From Actinomycetospora lutea (GTDB taxonomy: Bacteria > Actinomycetota > Actinomycetes > Mycobacteriales > Pseudonocardiaceae), in contig NZ_JAQZAL010000020.1 of the NCBI RefSeq assembly GCF_028737205.1, positions 1 to 64,000 of the forward strand: a DNA stretch of 64,000 bases, written 5' to 3'. How positions within the stretch are numbered: the stretch's first letter is position 1; every line of letters starts with the position of its first letter. Below the pieces are notes generated by a model. It made no database searches and was not told the DNA's origin. It saw nothing but the letters and a program-made list of their open reading frames with translations. Of this stretch, positions 9,145 to 17,863 are shown piece after piece. A program made the translations under genes and the position numbers.

Positions 9145-9592
9145 GCCCGGAGATGCTCCGGAAAAATTGCTGGGAGTCAAGCGGAACCACTGAACCCGAA
9201 ATCGCTACAGTCGCCGATTTGACCCTTCCGAACGGAGGCGGCACCTCAGGTGAGATCGATGCCGGCACGGCCGATACAGCGCAACCGCACGTCCGCCGCG
9301 GGGATACCGAGCGGGACTGCGCCGAAGACTGCCGTGATTTGCGGTGCCGGCCCGGCGCCCTGAACGGCGCTCCGCTCGGGAGCGATTTCGACGTCGCCGT
9401 TGTCCAGCCTCCGCGCGGCAGTGCGGTCGGCCATCCCGCGACCAAGCGTGCGTGCTCGAGGGTTCCGGCACGCCTCGATGTCAGCCATCGCTTGGGCCGG
9501 TGGCGGCGCAGCGGTCGCCCCCACCCGTCGGGTCGTGACGCGGGTCACAGCTCGCTAGTCTCACCGGGCGGGGTGGCCGCCGACGTGGGGAG
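9145..9592. other. Divergent intergenic region between lsr2 and the MFS gene
   Basis: About 450 bp between divergently transcribed genes, so it should hold both promoters. The stretch just upstream of lsr2 is locally AT-richer (around 9165-9225), which would suit promoter function or Lsr2 autoregulation. I cannot assign -35/-10 boxes with confidence and see no gene. Confidence 0.4.
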
Positions 9593-10939
9593 ATGACGAT
9601 GACCGAGGTCCCGAAGAACGGGTCGGCCGATCGGAAGACGTTGCAGCGCGTCGCATTCGCCAGCGCAGTCGGGACCACGATCGAGTTCTACGACTTCTTC
9701 ATCTACGGGACGGCCGCGGCGCTGGTCTTCCCAAAGATCTTCTTCCCGGCCCTGGGGGCGACCGCCGGCACCGTGGCGTCCTTCGCGACGTTCGCTGTGG
9801 CGTTCGTGGCCCGGCCGGTCGGGGCGCTGTTCTTCGGACACTTCGGTGACCGCATCGGGCGCAAGCGAACGCTGGTCGTGACGCTGCTCGTGATGGGGAC
9901 CGCGACAGTGGCCATCGGGTTGCTCCCCGGCGCGTCCACGATCGGGGCGGCGGCGCCGGTCGCGCTGGTCGTGCTCCGTTTCGCGCAGGGCTTCGCGGTG
10001 GGCGGAGAGTGGGCCGGCGCGGTGCTGCTCACCGCCGAGTACGCCCCGCCGGGCAAGCGGGGCCTCTACGCGATCTTCCCTCAGCTCGGGGCACCGATCG
10101 CGTTCGCCCTCGCCAGCGGCACCTTCCTCGTCACGGGGCTCACCCTCGGCGACGCCGACCAGGTCTTCCTCGACTACGGCTGGCGGATCCCGTTCCTGCT
10201 CAGCATCGTCCTGGTGGGCGCGGGTCTCTACGTCCGCCTCAAGATCAGCGAGACGCCGGTCTTCCAGCAGGCCCGCGGCGGGCCGGAGGCGTCCGCGCTG
10301 CTGGGCACCACGCCGCTTCTCTCCGCGATCCGCAATCAGGGGCGGGCGATCCTGCTCGGCGGCGGCTCGGGGATCGCGCTCTTCGCGTTCTTCTACATGG
10401 GGACCGCCTACCTCACCAGCTTCGGGACCAGCCCGTCAGGCGCCGGGCTCAGCCGCCCGGCGGTCCTGACGATGGGCATCGTCGCCGGGATCGCCTTCGG
10501 CGCGACCACGATCGTCTGCGGGTGGCTCTCCGATCGCGTGGGGCGCAAGCGCCTCGTCGTGGGTGCCAACGCGGTCGCGGTGGCGTGGGGGCTGCTGCTG
10601 TTCCCGGTGCTCGGCATCGGCACCGCGTGGGCGTTCGGGCTCGGGCTCGTGGTGACCCTCGCGATCGTGGGCGTGCAATACGGCCCGGCAGGGGCCCTGC
10701 TGCCCGAGCTCTTCGAAACCCGGCACCGCTACACCGGAGCCGGCGCGGCCTACAATCTCTCCGCGATCCTCGGGGGTGCGGTGCCACCCCTGATCGCGGC
10801 CCCGCTCGCTGCCGCCTTCGGGCCATTCGCCATCGGGATCATGCTCTGCATCCTGGCCTTGGTCAGCGTGTCGTGTGCCGCGGCGCTGCCCGAGACGCGC
10901 AGCGTCGACATGACGGCCGCCGCCCGCGCATCGGCTTGA
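9593..10939 (+). CDS. MHS-family MFS transporter (KgtP/ProP/ShiA type)
   Basis: 448 residues, 12 predicted transmembrane helices. The N-terminus EFYDFFIYGTAAALVFPKIF and the loop GHFGDRIGRKRTL are signatures of metabolite:H+ symporters (the sugar-porter-like loop 2-3 motif), and the repeat motif SDRVGRKR occurs between helices 8 and 9. The second ATG at 9599 has better spacing from GGGGAG (9588-9592) than the first and is a likely true start. MHS members import organic acids such as shikimate, alpha-ketoglutarate or aromatic acids. The nearby Rieske oxygenase makes an aromatic acid plausible, but the substrate is not determined by sequence. Confidence 0.88.
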   Translation: MTMTEVPKNGSADRKTLQRVAFASAVGTTIEFYDFFIYGTAAALVFPKIFFPALGATAGTVASFATFAVAFVARPVGALFFGHFGDRIGRKRTLVVTLLVMGTATVAIGLLPGASTIGAAAPVALVVLRFAQGFAVGGEWAGAVLLTAEYAPPGKRGLYAIFPQLGAPIAFALASGTFLVTGLTLGDADQVFLDYGWRIPFLLSIVLVGAGLYVRLKISETPVFQQARGGPEASALLGTTPLLSAIRNQGRAILLGGGSGIALFAFFYMGTAYLTSFGTSPSGAGLSRPAVLTMGIVAGIAFGATTIVCGWLSDRVGRKRLVVGANAVAVAWGLLLFPVLGIGTAWAFGLGLVVTLAIVGVQYGPAGALLPELFETRHRYTGAGAAYNLSAILGGAVPPLIAAPLAAAFGPFAIGIMLCILALVSVSCAAALPETRSVDMTAAARASA

Positions 10940-11519
10940 CCGCGCGGCGACCCCGTCGTCGGTCCAGCCACGCGACTCCGCGGAACCTGGGGCACCCCGC
11001 AGCCTCCACCAGATCTTCTTATCATCCGAGCACCTTGTCGTCTCGTCGGGGGTGGGCCCCCGACGCCCTGCTCTGCGAGCCCGTGAGACAAGTCAGTGTT
11101 CAACGCTGAACGTGTACTCCCGGTCCCTCACGACCTCACGGTCGATCGTCACGTCGACTCGGCTGCTTTGCCCGCCCAGGCCAACGGGCACGGGCCTCCC
11201 CATCAGACGTGCCGCTTGGCGAGCGAGAACGGTCCGGACGACGGGCCGCGCGATGACGAACACGAGGAGGAGCCGTTGCTCGACCCCTCGGCCTCGAAGC
11301 GCGCGTAGACAGGTCGTCGAGCAGCTCGCCCAGTTGATGGGACCGAGCATCGAGGCGCTGAAGCATGGATCGTGGGCGGGAGGCGGTGATCGCCCTGCGG
11401 CGCCGCATCGCGAGGTCCCGGCCGATGAGCACGACGGCCTCTCGGACCTCGGCTCGCCACACCCACACCGGCCGGGCGACGAGAGGAAGCCCGCCGGAGC
11501 GGGCACTCCCGCAGACGGG
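10940..11519. other. Gap between convergent genes with possible decayed coding sequence
   Basis: About 580 bp. On the minus strand one frame reads WRAEVREAVVLIGRDLAM and continues plausibly to QLGELLDDLSTRA (around 11290-11460). Another frame then reads VRTVLARQAARLMGRPVPVG (about 11160-11220). This looks like one short gene broken by an indel, but I do not recognise it and cannot exclude chance coding character at this GC content. Confidence 0.25.
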
Positions 11520-12503
11520 CTACGGTCGGTAGCCGGTATCGATCGAGAGCTGGCCGCCCACCGCGCGGGACACGCAGGCGCAGAGCCGCGTCGACGATTC
11601 CTGCTCGTCGGCGTGGAGGAAGACGTCGCGGTGGTCCAGGACGGTGTCCCCGCGGTCGAGAACCGATACGGTGCAGAGCCCGCACTCCCCGCGCAGGCAG
11701 TCCCACACCATGTCCACGCCGGCGTCGCGTAGCGCGCCGAGCAGCGTGCGGTCGCGCGGAACGTGGACGGTGAGCCCGTGGTCGCGCACCTCAACGTCGA
11801 AGGCCGTCGTCGGGTGGCGCCCGGCGGTGCCGAAGGTCTCGGTGCGTAGCCGCTTCGCCGGGCGTCCCTGATCGGTCCAGCAGGCCCGTACCGCGTCGGT
11901 CAGGCGCGGCGGGCCGCAGACGTAGACCTCGCCGTCGGGGTGCAGGCCCGCGATCTCGGCGACGAGGTCGAGGCGCTCCCCGTCCTCGCCGGCGGCGGTG
12001 ACCAGGCCGTCGCCGAGCAACCCGCGCAGGTGGTCGACGAAGGGCATCGCTGCGCGCCGGTGTCCGGCGTAGGCGAGGCGCACCGGAGCCCCGGTCCGTT
12101 CCCGCCGGCGGGCGAGTACCTCGGCCATGCCCACCAGCGGCGTGATGCCGATGCCGCCGGCGACGAGCAGGTACTCCGGTCGTCGCGGGTCGAGCTCGAA
12201 GTGGCTGGTGGGGTGGCGCAGCTCGACACGATCGCCCGTGGCCAGCGCGTGCACCCGGCGCGAGCCGCCGCGACTGTCGGGCAGCAGCTTCACCGCGATC
12301 CGGTACGCGCCGTCCTCGGGGGCCGCGCCGACCACGGAGTACGAGCGCGCCACCGGCAGCCCGTCGACCTCCAGCGCGAGGTCCAGATGGCTGCCCGGCG
12401 GGTAGCCACGGACGCCGTCGTCGGGCACGAGCTCTACCTGCCGGACGTCGTCGGCCACGGCCCGCACCGCCCGGACGGTCGCGGGCACGAAGGTGCTGCT
12501 CAC
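11520..12503 (-). CDS. Phthalate/vanillate-dioxygenase-type reductase (FMN, NADH, C-terminal 2Fe-2S)
   Basis: 327 residues from the GTG at 12503. It passes electrons from NAD(P)H through flavin and a plant-type ferredoxin centre to the partner oxygenase. RSYSVVG is the flavin-binding motif (about residue 55). GGIGITPLVGMAEVLA binds the nicotinamide nucleotide. The C-terminal domain has CLRGECGLC with a distant Cys (LCACVSRA) as 2Fe-2S ligands. The start codon overlaps the stop of the upstream oxygenase gene (GTGA), so the two are translated together. This VanB-like order (reductase domain first, ferredoxin last) fits the class IA oxygenase reductases. Further upstream frame is Arg-rich and not used. 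Confidence 0.92.
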   Translation of the reverse strand: MSSTFVPATVRAVRAVADDVRQVELVPDDGVRGYPPGSHLDLALEVDGLPVARSYSVVGAAPEDGAYRIAVKLLPDSRGGSRRVHALATGDRVELRHPTSHFELDPRRPEYLLVAGGIGITPLVGMAEVLARRRERTGAPVRLAYAGHRRAAMPFVDHLRGLLGDGLVTAAGEDGERLDLVAEIAGLHPDGEVYVCGPPRLTDAVRACWTDQGRPAKRLRTETFGTAGRHPTTAFDVEVRDHGLTVHVPRDRTLLGALRDAGVDMVWDCLRGECGLCTVSVLDRGDTVLDHRDVFLHADEQESSTRLCACVSRAVGGQLSIDTGYRP

Positions 12504-13723
12504 GACCCGCTCCGCGCGCGCTCGGCCTCCGCCCGGGCCCGCGCGACCTCGCGCTCGGCACCGTCGCCCCGGTCGTCCCGGTGGTGCTCGGCGATGTCGC
12601 GCTCGGCCCGCGCTCCCGCCGCGGCGTAGGAGTCGTCCTCGGCGGCGAGCATCAGGTCGATCATGCGGCGGGCCCACATGGCACCGCCGTCGATGTTGAG
12701 GTTGTAGAACTCCTTGTCGGGGTGCGCGTCGATGGCCCGTTGCTGTGCCGCGAGCACCTCCTCGTCCTCGGCGAACACGCCCGCAACGCCGTCGCGCAGC
12801 AGCGTGGTGATCCGCTGGTCGGTGAGGGCGTAGTTCCGCGCGAAGGCCCAGAAGTAGTGCGTGGACGTGGCCGACTCCGGGGTCATCGTGTTGAGGACGA
12901 ACCCGTTGACGCCCTGCGACCGGTCACCGTCGGGTGCGCCCGTCCCGGTGGGGGCGACGCCCACGTCGATCGCGATCGTCCCGGGCGGGGTGAAGTGGAT
13001 GATCTGCCAGCGGTCGACGTTGCCCGCGGGCGCCCCCCGCCACTCCAGTTGCCGCGCCCAGAACGGAGGTGCCTCGACGTCGATCATCCAGCGGGTCACC
13101 GTCACGACGTCCTTGCCGTGGGTGACCTCGAAGGGCGACTCGGCCACCGACCGGTGCCCGATGCTCCCGCCGTGCACGAAGGTCTCGTGCGTGAGATCCA
13201 TGAGGTTGTCGACGATCAGCTTGTAGTTGCAGTCGACGTGGATGAGCCGGCCATCGCCGGCCCATGCCGGGTCGTCGTTCCAGTGCAGATCGGGGATCGT
13301 GGCCGGGTCGGCGTCCGCGGGATCCCCGGTCCACACCCAGACGAAGCGGTGCCGCTCCACCACAGGGTAGGAGCGCACGCGGGCCGACGGGTTCACCGTC
13401 TTCTGCGAGGGCATGAAGGTGCAGCGGCCGTCGGCGTCGTAGCGCAGGCCGTGGTAGCCGCACATCACCTCGTCGCCCAGCAGCTTCCCCTCCGACAGCG
13501 GCAGCAGCCGGTGCCAGCAGGCGTTCTCGAGCGCCCGGGCCTCCCCGGACGGGGTCCGGAACAGCACGAGCGACGCCCCGGCGACCGTGCGCGGCAGCAG
13601 GTGCGCGCCCACCTCGACGTCATAGGCGGCGGCGTACCAGGCGGCGCGAGGCCACTCCCGGCGGGCGAAGGTCTCGGGCGCGGAGCGTAGAGGCGTCGGG
13701 GATGTGGGGTGGGCGGCGGTCAC
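12500..13723 (-). CDS. Rieske non-heme iron oxygenase, VanA-like
   Basis: 407 residues. The terminal oxygenase of a two-component system with the next gene. Rieske ligands are C69, H71, C88 and H91 (CWH then CGYH). The mononuclear iron site is in DNLMDLTHETFVH (about residues 165-177). It resembles vanillate O-demethylase and related aromatic-acid O-demethylating oxygenases (PobA/VanA/DdmC group). The GTG at 13723 is chosen because GAGGAG lies seven bases upstream. The extra C-terminal ~50 residues are charged (repeats of Ala, Glu and Arg) and unusual for the family. Substrate is likely a methoxylated aromatic, inferred from family and from the neighbouring P450 remnant and MHS transporter. 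Confidence 0.9.
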   Translation of the reverse strand: MTAAHPTSPTPLRSAPETFARREWPRAAWYAAAYDVEVGAHLLPRTVAGASLVLFRTPSGEARALENACWHRLLPLSEGKLLGDEVMCGYHGLRYDADGRCTFMPSQKTVNPSARVRSYPVVERHRFVWVWTGDPADADPATIPDLHWNDDPAWAGDGRLIHVDCNYKLIVDNLMDLTHETFVHGGSIGHRSVAESPFEVTHGKDVVTVTRWMIDVEAPPFWARQLEWRGAPAGNVDRWQIIHFTPPGTIAIDVGVAPTGTGAPDGDRSQGVNGFVLNTMTPESATSTHYFWAFARNYALTDQRITTLLRDGVAGVFAEDEEVLAAQQRAIDAHPDKEFYNLNIDGGAMWARRMIDLMLAAEDDSYAAAGARAERDIAEHHRDDRGDGAEREVARARAEAERARSGS

Positions 13724-13839
13724 GACAGCTCCTCGTGGGTGGCGGTCACGCCACGGTGCGGACGTCCGCCGACCGACCGCCACGCCCCTCCCGGCATCCG
13801 GGAGATCGATGTCCGATGCTCGCCGCCGACGGTGTCAGT

Positions 13840-14440
13840 GCCGGGTGGTGTGGAGCTCACCGTGACCCCGTTCGCCCTCGACATTCTCGCCGACCCCCTG
13901 CCGGTCGACGCCGCGATCCGGGAGTGCCCGGTGGGTGGCTGCCCGCCCGGTGAGTGGGCCGCGGCACGACGCGGTGGCGTCGATGTTCCGCAAGGGCGTC
14001 GATGTTCCGCAAGCCGGCGACATGGTCGTCGGCGGTCGGCACCCGGGCTGGGCGCCATCCGGCGCGACGAGACATGGCCGCCCGCCGAGCGTGCAGCTCG
14101 ACGCCGCCGCGCCCAGGCACACCCGCGCACGGCGAACGATGAACCGGGTGCTGAAGCCCCACGGCCTCACCGGCTGGCCGAGCGATTCACACTCGCCGCC
14201 GAGGAGATCGTCGACGCGATCGTCGACGTCGGGAGGTCGACGTCGCGATCGACATCGCCGCGCGGTCCCCGCTGACCGTGCTGCCCGACGCGGTCGGGCT
14301 CGCAGCGGAGGGCCGCGAGTACCTGCTGTCCCACGCCGACCTGAAGTACTGGCTCGGAGCGGACGTTGCCGGGCCGATCGATGCCGGCGGAAACCCGCAC
14401 CTGCCATCGGTCCCGGAGGCGCCTGCCGCTCCCGCGCTGA
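13840..14440 (+). pseudogene. Decayed cytochrome P450, N-terminal third only
   Basis: Fragments of a bacterial P450 in more than one frame: PFALDILADPLPVDAAIREC (the usual start of CYP199/CYP-type proteins), then RTMNRVLKPHGLTGW, then HRLAERFTLAAEEIVDAIVD, then LTVLPDAVGLAAEGREYLL. These match successive regions of a P450 up to about one third of its length. The order is correct but frames change at least twice and no heme-binding Cys region follows. A short near-duplicate, GATGTTCCGCAAG, occurs at 13981 and again at 13999, which may mark a replication-slippage event. The intact gene probably belonged with the oxygenase pair. Confidence 0.6.
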
Positions 14441-14565
14441 CGCGGTGCAGCGGCCTCGGTCATGGCGGCAACGTAGCAACGCTCGTGGATCGGACCGTCG
14501 ACCAGCGATCATGAACAGAGGGGCCGCAGCGCTGCTGCGACCCCTCTGAGCTGCCTCGACCGGCG

Positions 14566-14638
14566 CGCGCCCGAAGGGATTCGAACCCCTAACCTTCTGA
14601 TCCGTAGTCAGATGCTCTATCCGTTGAGCTACGGGCGC
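14566..14638 (-). tRNA. tRNA-Arg (anticodon ACG)
   Basis: A complete cloverleaf on the minus strand: acceptor GCGCCCG pairs with CGGGCGC, D arm GCTCAACGGATAGAGC, anticodon stem TCTGA/TCAGA with loop CTACGGA (anticodon ACG), T arm with GGTTCGAATCC. No CCA encoded. It lies next to a serine tRNA on the same strand. Confidence 0.95.
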
Positions 14639-14680
14639 AGTATCTCGTTGTAAGCCCCGCCCCTGTCCGGGCCGCAGCTG

Positions 14681-14770
14681 CGGAGGCTCCGGGATTTGAA
14701 CCCGGGAGGGAGCCGAACTCCCAACCGCATTAGCAGTGCGGCGCCATAGACCAGACTAGGCGAAGCCTCC
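14681..14770 (-). tRNA. tRNA-Ser (anticodon GCT)
   Basis: Minus-strand class II tRNA of ~90 nt. Acceptor GGAGGCT pairs with AGCCTCC. Anticodon stem CCGCA/TGCGG encloses CTGCTAA (anticodon GCT). A long variable arm (TTGGGAG...CTCCC) and the T arm GGGTTCAAATCCC follow. About 40 bp upstream of the tRNA-Arg gene, so probably co-transcribed. Confidence 0.95.
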
Positions 14771-14928
14771 CGAGGTCCCCCTGGGGCCTCCGTGGTCAAA
14801 CAGTACACACCGGCGTCCCGACCGTTGCCCGCCACCCCCCGGCCCGGCGTGACGTGGGCACGGTGCCGCATGCGCCCCCGGAGGGCGGGTAGCCCACAAC
14901 CGAACCCGCCACGAGGAGGACACCCGCC

Positions 14929-15961
14929 GTGAAGGCGACCCTGATCTATGGAGCCGGCGACATCCGTGTCGAGGACGTGCCGGACCCGACCCTGCAGCAC
15001 GCCACCGACGCGATCGTGCGCATCACGCACTCGTGCATCTGCGGCAGCGACCTCTGGCCCTACAAGAGCCGCGAGCAGACCGAGCACGGCGACCGCATCG
15101 GCCACGAGTTCATCGGCGTGGTCGAGGAGACCGGCTCCGACGTGAGCCGCATCCAGAAGGGCGACCTGGTCGTCGCGCCGTTCTACTACGCCGACGGCAC
15201 GTGCGAGTACTGCCGGGCCGGCCTCACCAGCGCCTGCCCGAACGGCAGCGCGTGGGGCCGCCGAGACCGACGGCGGGCAGGGCGAGGCCGCCCGCGTCCC
15301 GTACGCCGACGCGTCGCTGACGACGCTGAATGTGCCGCACGACTCGGCGCTCATGCCGAGCCTGCTGACCCTGTCCGACGTCTTCGGCACCGGCCACCAC
15401 GCCGCGGTGTCGGCGCAGGTCGGGCCCGGCAAGGACGTCGCGGTGATCGGCGACGGTGCGGTCGGGCTGCTCGCGGTGCTGGCCGCCAGGCGTCTCGGCG
15501 CCGAGCGGATCGTGCTGATGGGCCGGCACAAGGACCGCACCGACCTGGGCCGCGAGTTCGGCGCCACCGACGTCGTCGCCGAGCGCGGCGAGGAGGGCGA
15601 GCAGAAGGTCCGCGACCTGCTCGGCACCGACGGCGTGCACTCGGCGATCGAGGCCGTGGGCTACGAGCAGTCGCTGACCTCGGCGATCAACCTCACCAAG
15701 CCCGGCGGCCACGTCGGGATCGTCGGCGTGCCGCAGAGCGGCGAGCTGCCGAACCTGGCGCAGAAGTTCATGAAGAACGTGACCGTTGCCGGTGGCATCG
15801 CCCCGACGCAGGCGAACATGTACGAGCTCCTGCCCGACGTGCTCGACGGGCGGATCGAGCCGGGCAAGGTGTTCGACCGCGAGATCCCGCTCGCCGAGAC
15901 TCCGAGCGGCTACCGGGCGATGAACGACCGCGAGGCGCTCAAGGTGCTCGTGCGGCCCTGA
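14929..15961 (+). pseudogene. Zinc-dependent alcohol dehydrogenase split by a single-base frameshift
   Basis: The 5' part (GTG at 14929, with GAGGAGG upstream) encodes a typical zinc-ADH N-terminus: C and GHE of the catalytic zinc site (CICGSDLWPY, GHEFIGVVEETG) and structural-zinc cysteines (CEYCRAGLTSAC). Homologous sequence then continues in the next frame (GGQGEAARVPYADASL, then VIGDGAVGLLAVLAARRLGA for NAD(P) binding, to KVLVRP). The change of frame falls within the GGGGCCGCC run at about 15253-15262. Corrected, the protein would be about 344 residues, normal for the family. Either a real inactivating indel or a sequence error. The next plus-strand gene is absent; transcription ends at the repeat at 15979. 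Confidence 0.85.
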
Positions 15962-15978
15962 GTCCACCCCCGCGTCAC

Positions 15979-16031
15979 CGGGCGAGGGACGCCTTGGCTG
16001 CCCACCAGGCAGCGAGGGCGTCCCTCGCTGC
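15979..16031. repeat. Tandem palindromic repeat (family A) between convergent genes; probable two-way terminator
   Basis: Two 23-bp units separated by seven bases. The second (16009-16031) is a dyad with arms GCAGCGAGGG and CCCTCGCTGC around three bases; the first (15979-16001) is a degenerate copy. Together they can also form a longer hairpin (15982-15993 with 16017-16028, 12 perfect pairs). It lies between the ADH stop (plus) and the end of the lysX-like gene (minus). Related copies occur at 47885 and 57956. Confidence 0.7.
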
Positions 16032-16087
16032 GCCCGGACGCGCTGCGCGGGGACGCGGTCGGCGGGACACGGTCGGTCGGGACGCGG

Positions 16088-17839
16088 TCAGGTCCGGCGC
16101 AGGAAGCGCAGGAGCGCCGGCGGGCGGCCGCCGTACCCCTCGGCCTCGAAGGCGGCGACGGCGATGCGCGGCAGGTCGCGGACGGCGTCGAACACCAGGA
16201 ACCGCGGCACCCACACCGGCCCGAAGCGGGCGTTGAACCGGTAGAGGGTCTCGATCTGCCACCACCGCGACGCCGTGCGCAGCAGGCGCGCCCACAGCCG
16301 CGCGACGGGTCCCGCGCCGATCTTCTCGCCGCGCTCGAGCGCCGAGCGGAAGACCGCGAAGTTCAGGGACACCCGGTCGACGCCCAGCCCGCGGCAGGCG
16401 CCGAGCAGGTCGGCGATGAGCAGCTCGTTGAGCCCGTTGTCGGGCACCGCGGGGTCGCGGATCATGAGGTCGAGCGAGAGCCCGTCGCTGCCCCACGGCA
16501 CGAACTGCAGCAGCCCCCGCACCGCGCCCTCCGCGGTCGCGACGACGAGCACCGCGTCGGGGTCGGACTCCCCGTCGGCGATCCGCGAGAGCGCCATCGA
16601 GAACCCGCGCTCGGCCGGCCCGCCGCGCCAATGTGACACGAGCTCCCGGAGCTGCCCGAGCTCCTCGACCGGCACGTCGCGCACCCGGCGCGCGCTGGTC
16701 TCGTAGCCGGCACGCTGGATCCGCGAGACGGCCTGGCGCACGGTGCGCATCGAGCGGCCCTGCAGCGAGAAGGTGGCGACGTCGACGACCGCCTCGTCAC
16801 CGAGCTCGAGGGCGTCGAGCCCGCCCTCGCGCAGCCACACGCGCGCCCCGGCCTCCGAGCAGCCGAGCACCGCGGGCACCCAGCCGTAGCGGCGACAGAC
16901 CGCGAGGAACTCCGTGATCGCGCCGGGCCAGGCCTCGAGGTCGCCGAGCGGGTCGCCGGACGCCAGCGCCACCCCGGCCACCACCCGGTAGGCCACCGCC
17001 GCCTTGCCCGACGGCGAGAACACCACCGACTTGTCGCGGCGCAGCGCGAAGTAGCCCAGCGAGTCGGCGCGGCCGTGGCGGGCGAGCAGCTCGCGGATGC
17101 GGTTGCCCTCGGCCTCGCCCAGCATCGGGCGGGGCTCCGAGGAGCGCAGCAGGAAGTAGCCGCCGAGCACGAGGGCGGCGATGCCGAAGGAGAGGCCGAG
17201 GACGGCGGTGAGGTCGTCGAACCAGCCGGCCCGGAACTGCACGGGCCCGCTGACCCCGACCAGCGAGAGCCCCGCCTGCGCGAGCTTGTCCTCGACGCTC
17301 GGTACGCCGGCCAGGAGCGAGGGTCGGACGAGCAGCAGCAGGAAGACGGTGGCGAAGCCGCCGAGCAGCATCTGGACCACGACCCGCACGGCGGCGAGGC
17401 GCCCGACGGGGTCGGGCAGGGCCGTGAACTCGCGGCGGGTCAGCAGCAGCCCGAGGAGCAGGAGGGCGACCACGATCGTCGGCACCAGGGCGTGGCGGCC
17501 CACGAGGTGCGAGACGATCAGCACCACGCAGGCCACGACGGCGAGCTGCCAGGCCCGCCGTTTTCGGCGCCGCAGGCCCGTCGCCAGCATCATCAGCCCG
17601 ACGCCGAGGGTCGCGACGACGACCGCGCCGACCAGCGTGGCCTCGGGCGGCAGGCCGAACCACGTCGCCGGCTGCAGGCGCCGCCGCAGCAGGGGCGTGA
17701 GGAGCGAGAGCACCGTCAGCAGGCCCGCGACGCGCGCGGCCCACGTCACCACCCGGGCGACACGGCGCCCCCGGAACCGGGCGAAGCGACCCTCGACGGC
17801 GGCCGTCGTGGGGCGATCAGCCCGCACCCCCGACGTCAT
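16088..17839 (-). CDS. MprF/LysX-like membrane phosphatidylglycerol aminoacyltransferase (DUF2156)
   Basis: 583 residues. About six N-terminal transmembrane helices (residues 30-235) precede a cytoplasmic DUF2156 domain (about 250-570) made of two GNAT-like folds. Family members transfer lysine (or alanine) from aminoacyl-tRNA to phosphatidylglycerol, which lowers membrane negative charge. Conserved features include SLGYFALRRDKSVVFS, FVPWGSDGLSLDLMIRDPAV, GLNELLIADLL and a late WQIETLYRFNARFGPVW. Unlike mycobacterial LysX there is no lysyl-tRNA synthetase half, so it should draw on the cell's normal charged tRNA. The start is the first ATG; no obvious ribosome site distinguishes it. Convergent with the ADH gene. 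Confidence 0.85.
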   Translation of the reverse strand: MTSGVRADRPTTAAVEGRFARFRGRRVARVVTWAARVAGLLTVLSLLTPLLRRRLQPATWFGLPPEATLVGAVVVATLGVGLMMLATGLRRRKRRAWQLAVVACVVLIVSHLVGRHALVPTIVVALLLLGLLLTRREFTALPDPVGRLAAVRVVVQMLLGGFATVFLLLLVRPSLLAGVPSVEDKLAQAGLSLVGVSGPVQFRAGWFDDLTAVLGLSFGIAALVLGGYFLLRSSEPRPMLGEAEGNRIRELLARHGRADSLGYFALRRDKSVVFSPSGKAAVAYRVVAGVALASGDPLGDLEAWPGAITEFLAVCRRYGWVPAVLGCSEAGARVWLREGGLDALELGDEAVVDVATFSLQGRSMRTVRQAVSRIQRAGYETSARRVRDVPVEELGQLRELVSHWRGGPAERGFSMALSRIADGESDPDAVLVVATAEGAVRGLLQFVPWGSDGLSLDLMIRDPAVPDNGLNELLIADLLGACRGLGVDRVSLNFAVFRSALERGEKIGAGPVARLWARLLRTASRWWQIETLYRFNARFGPVWVPRFLVFDAVRDLPRIAVAAFEAEGYGGRPPALLRFLRRT

Positions 17840-17863
17840 GTGGCCTCCGGCAGCGTCCGCGCT

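Noticed and set aside
14629-15627. 332-codon minus-strand frame across two tRNA genes and the dehydrogenase
   Set aside because: Runs through the tRNA-Ser gene and is antisense to clear homologous coding sequence.
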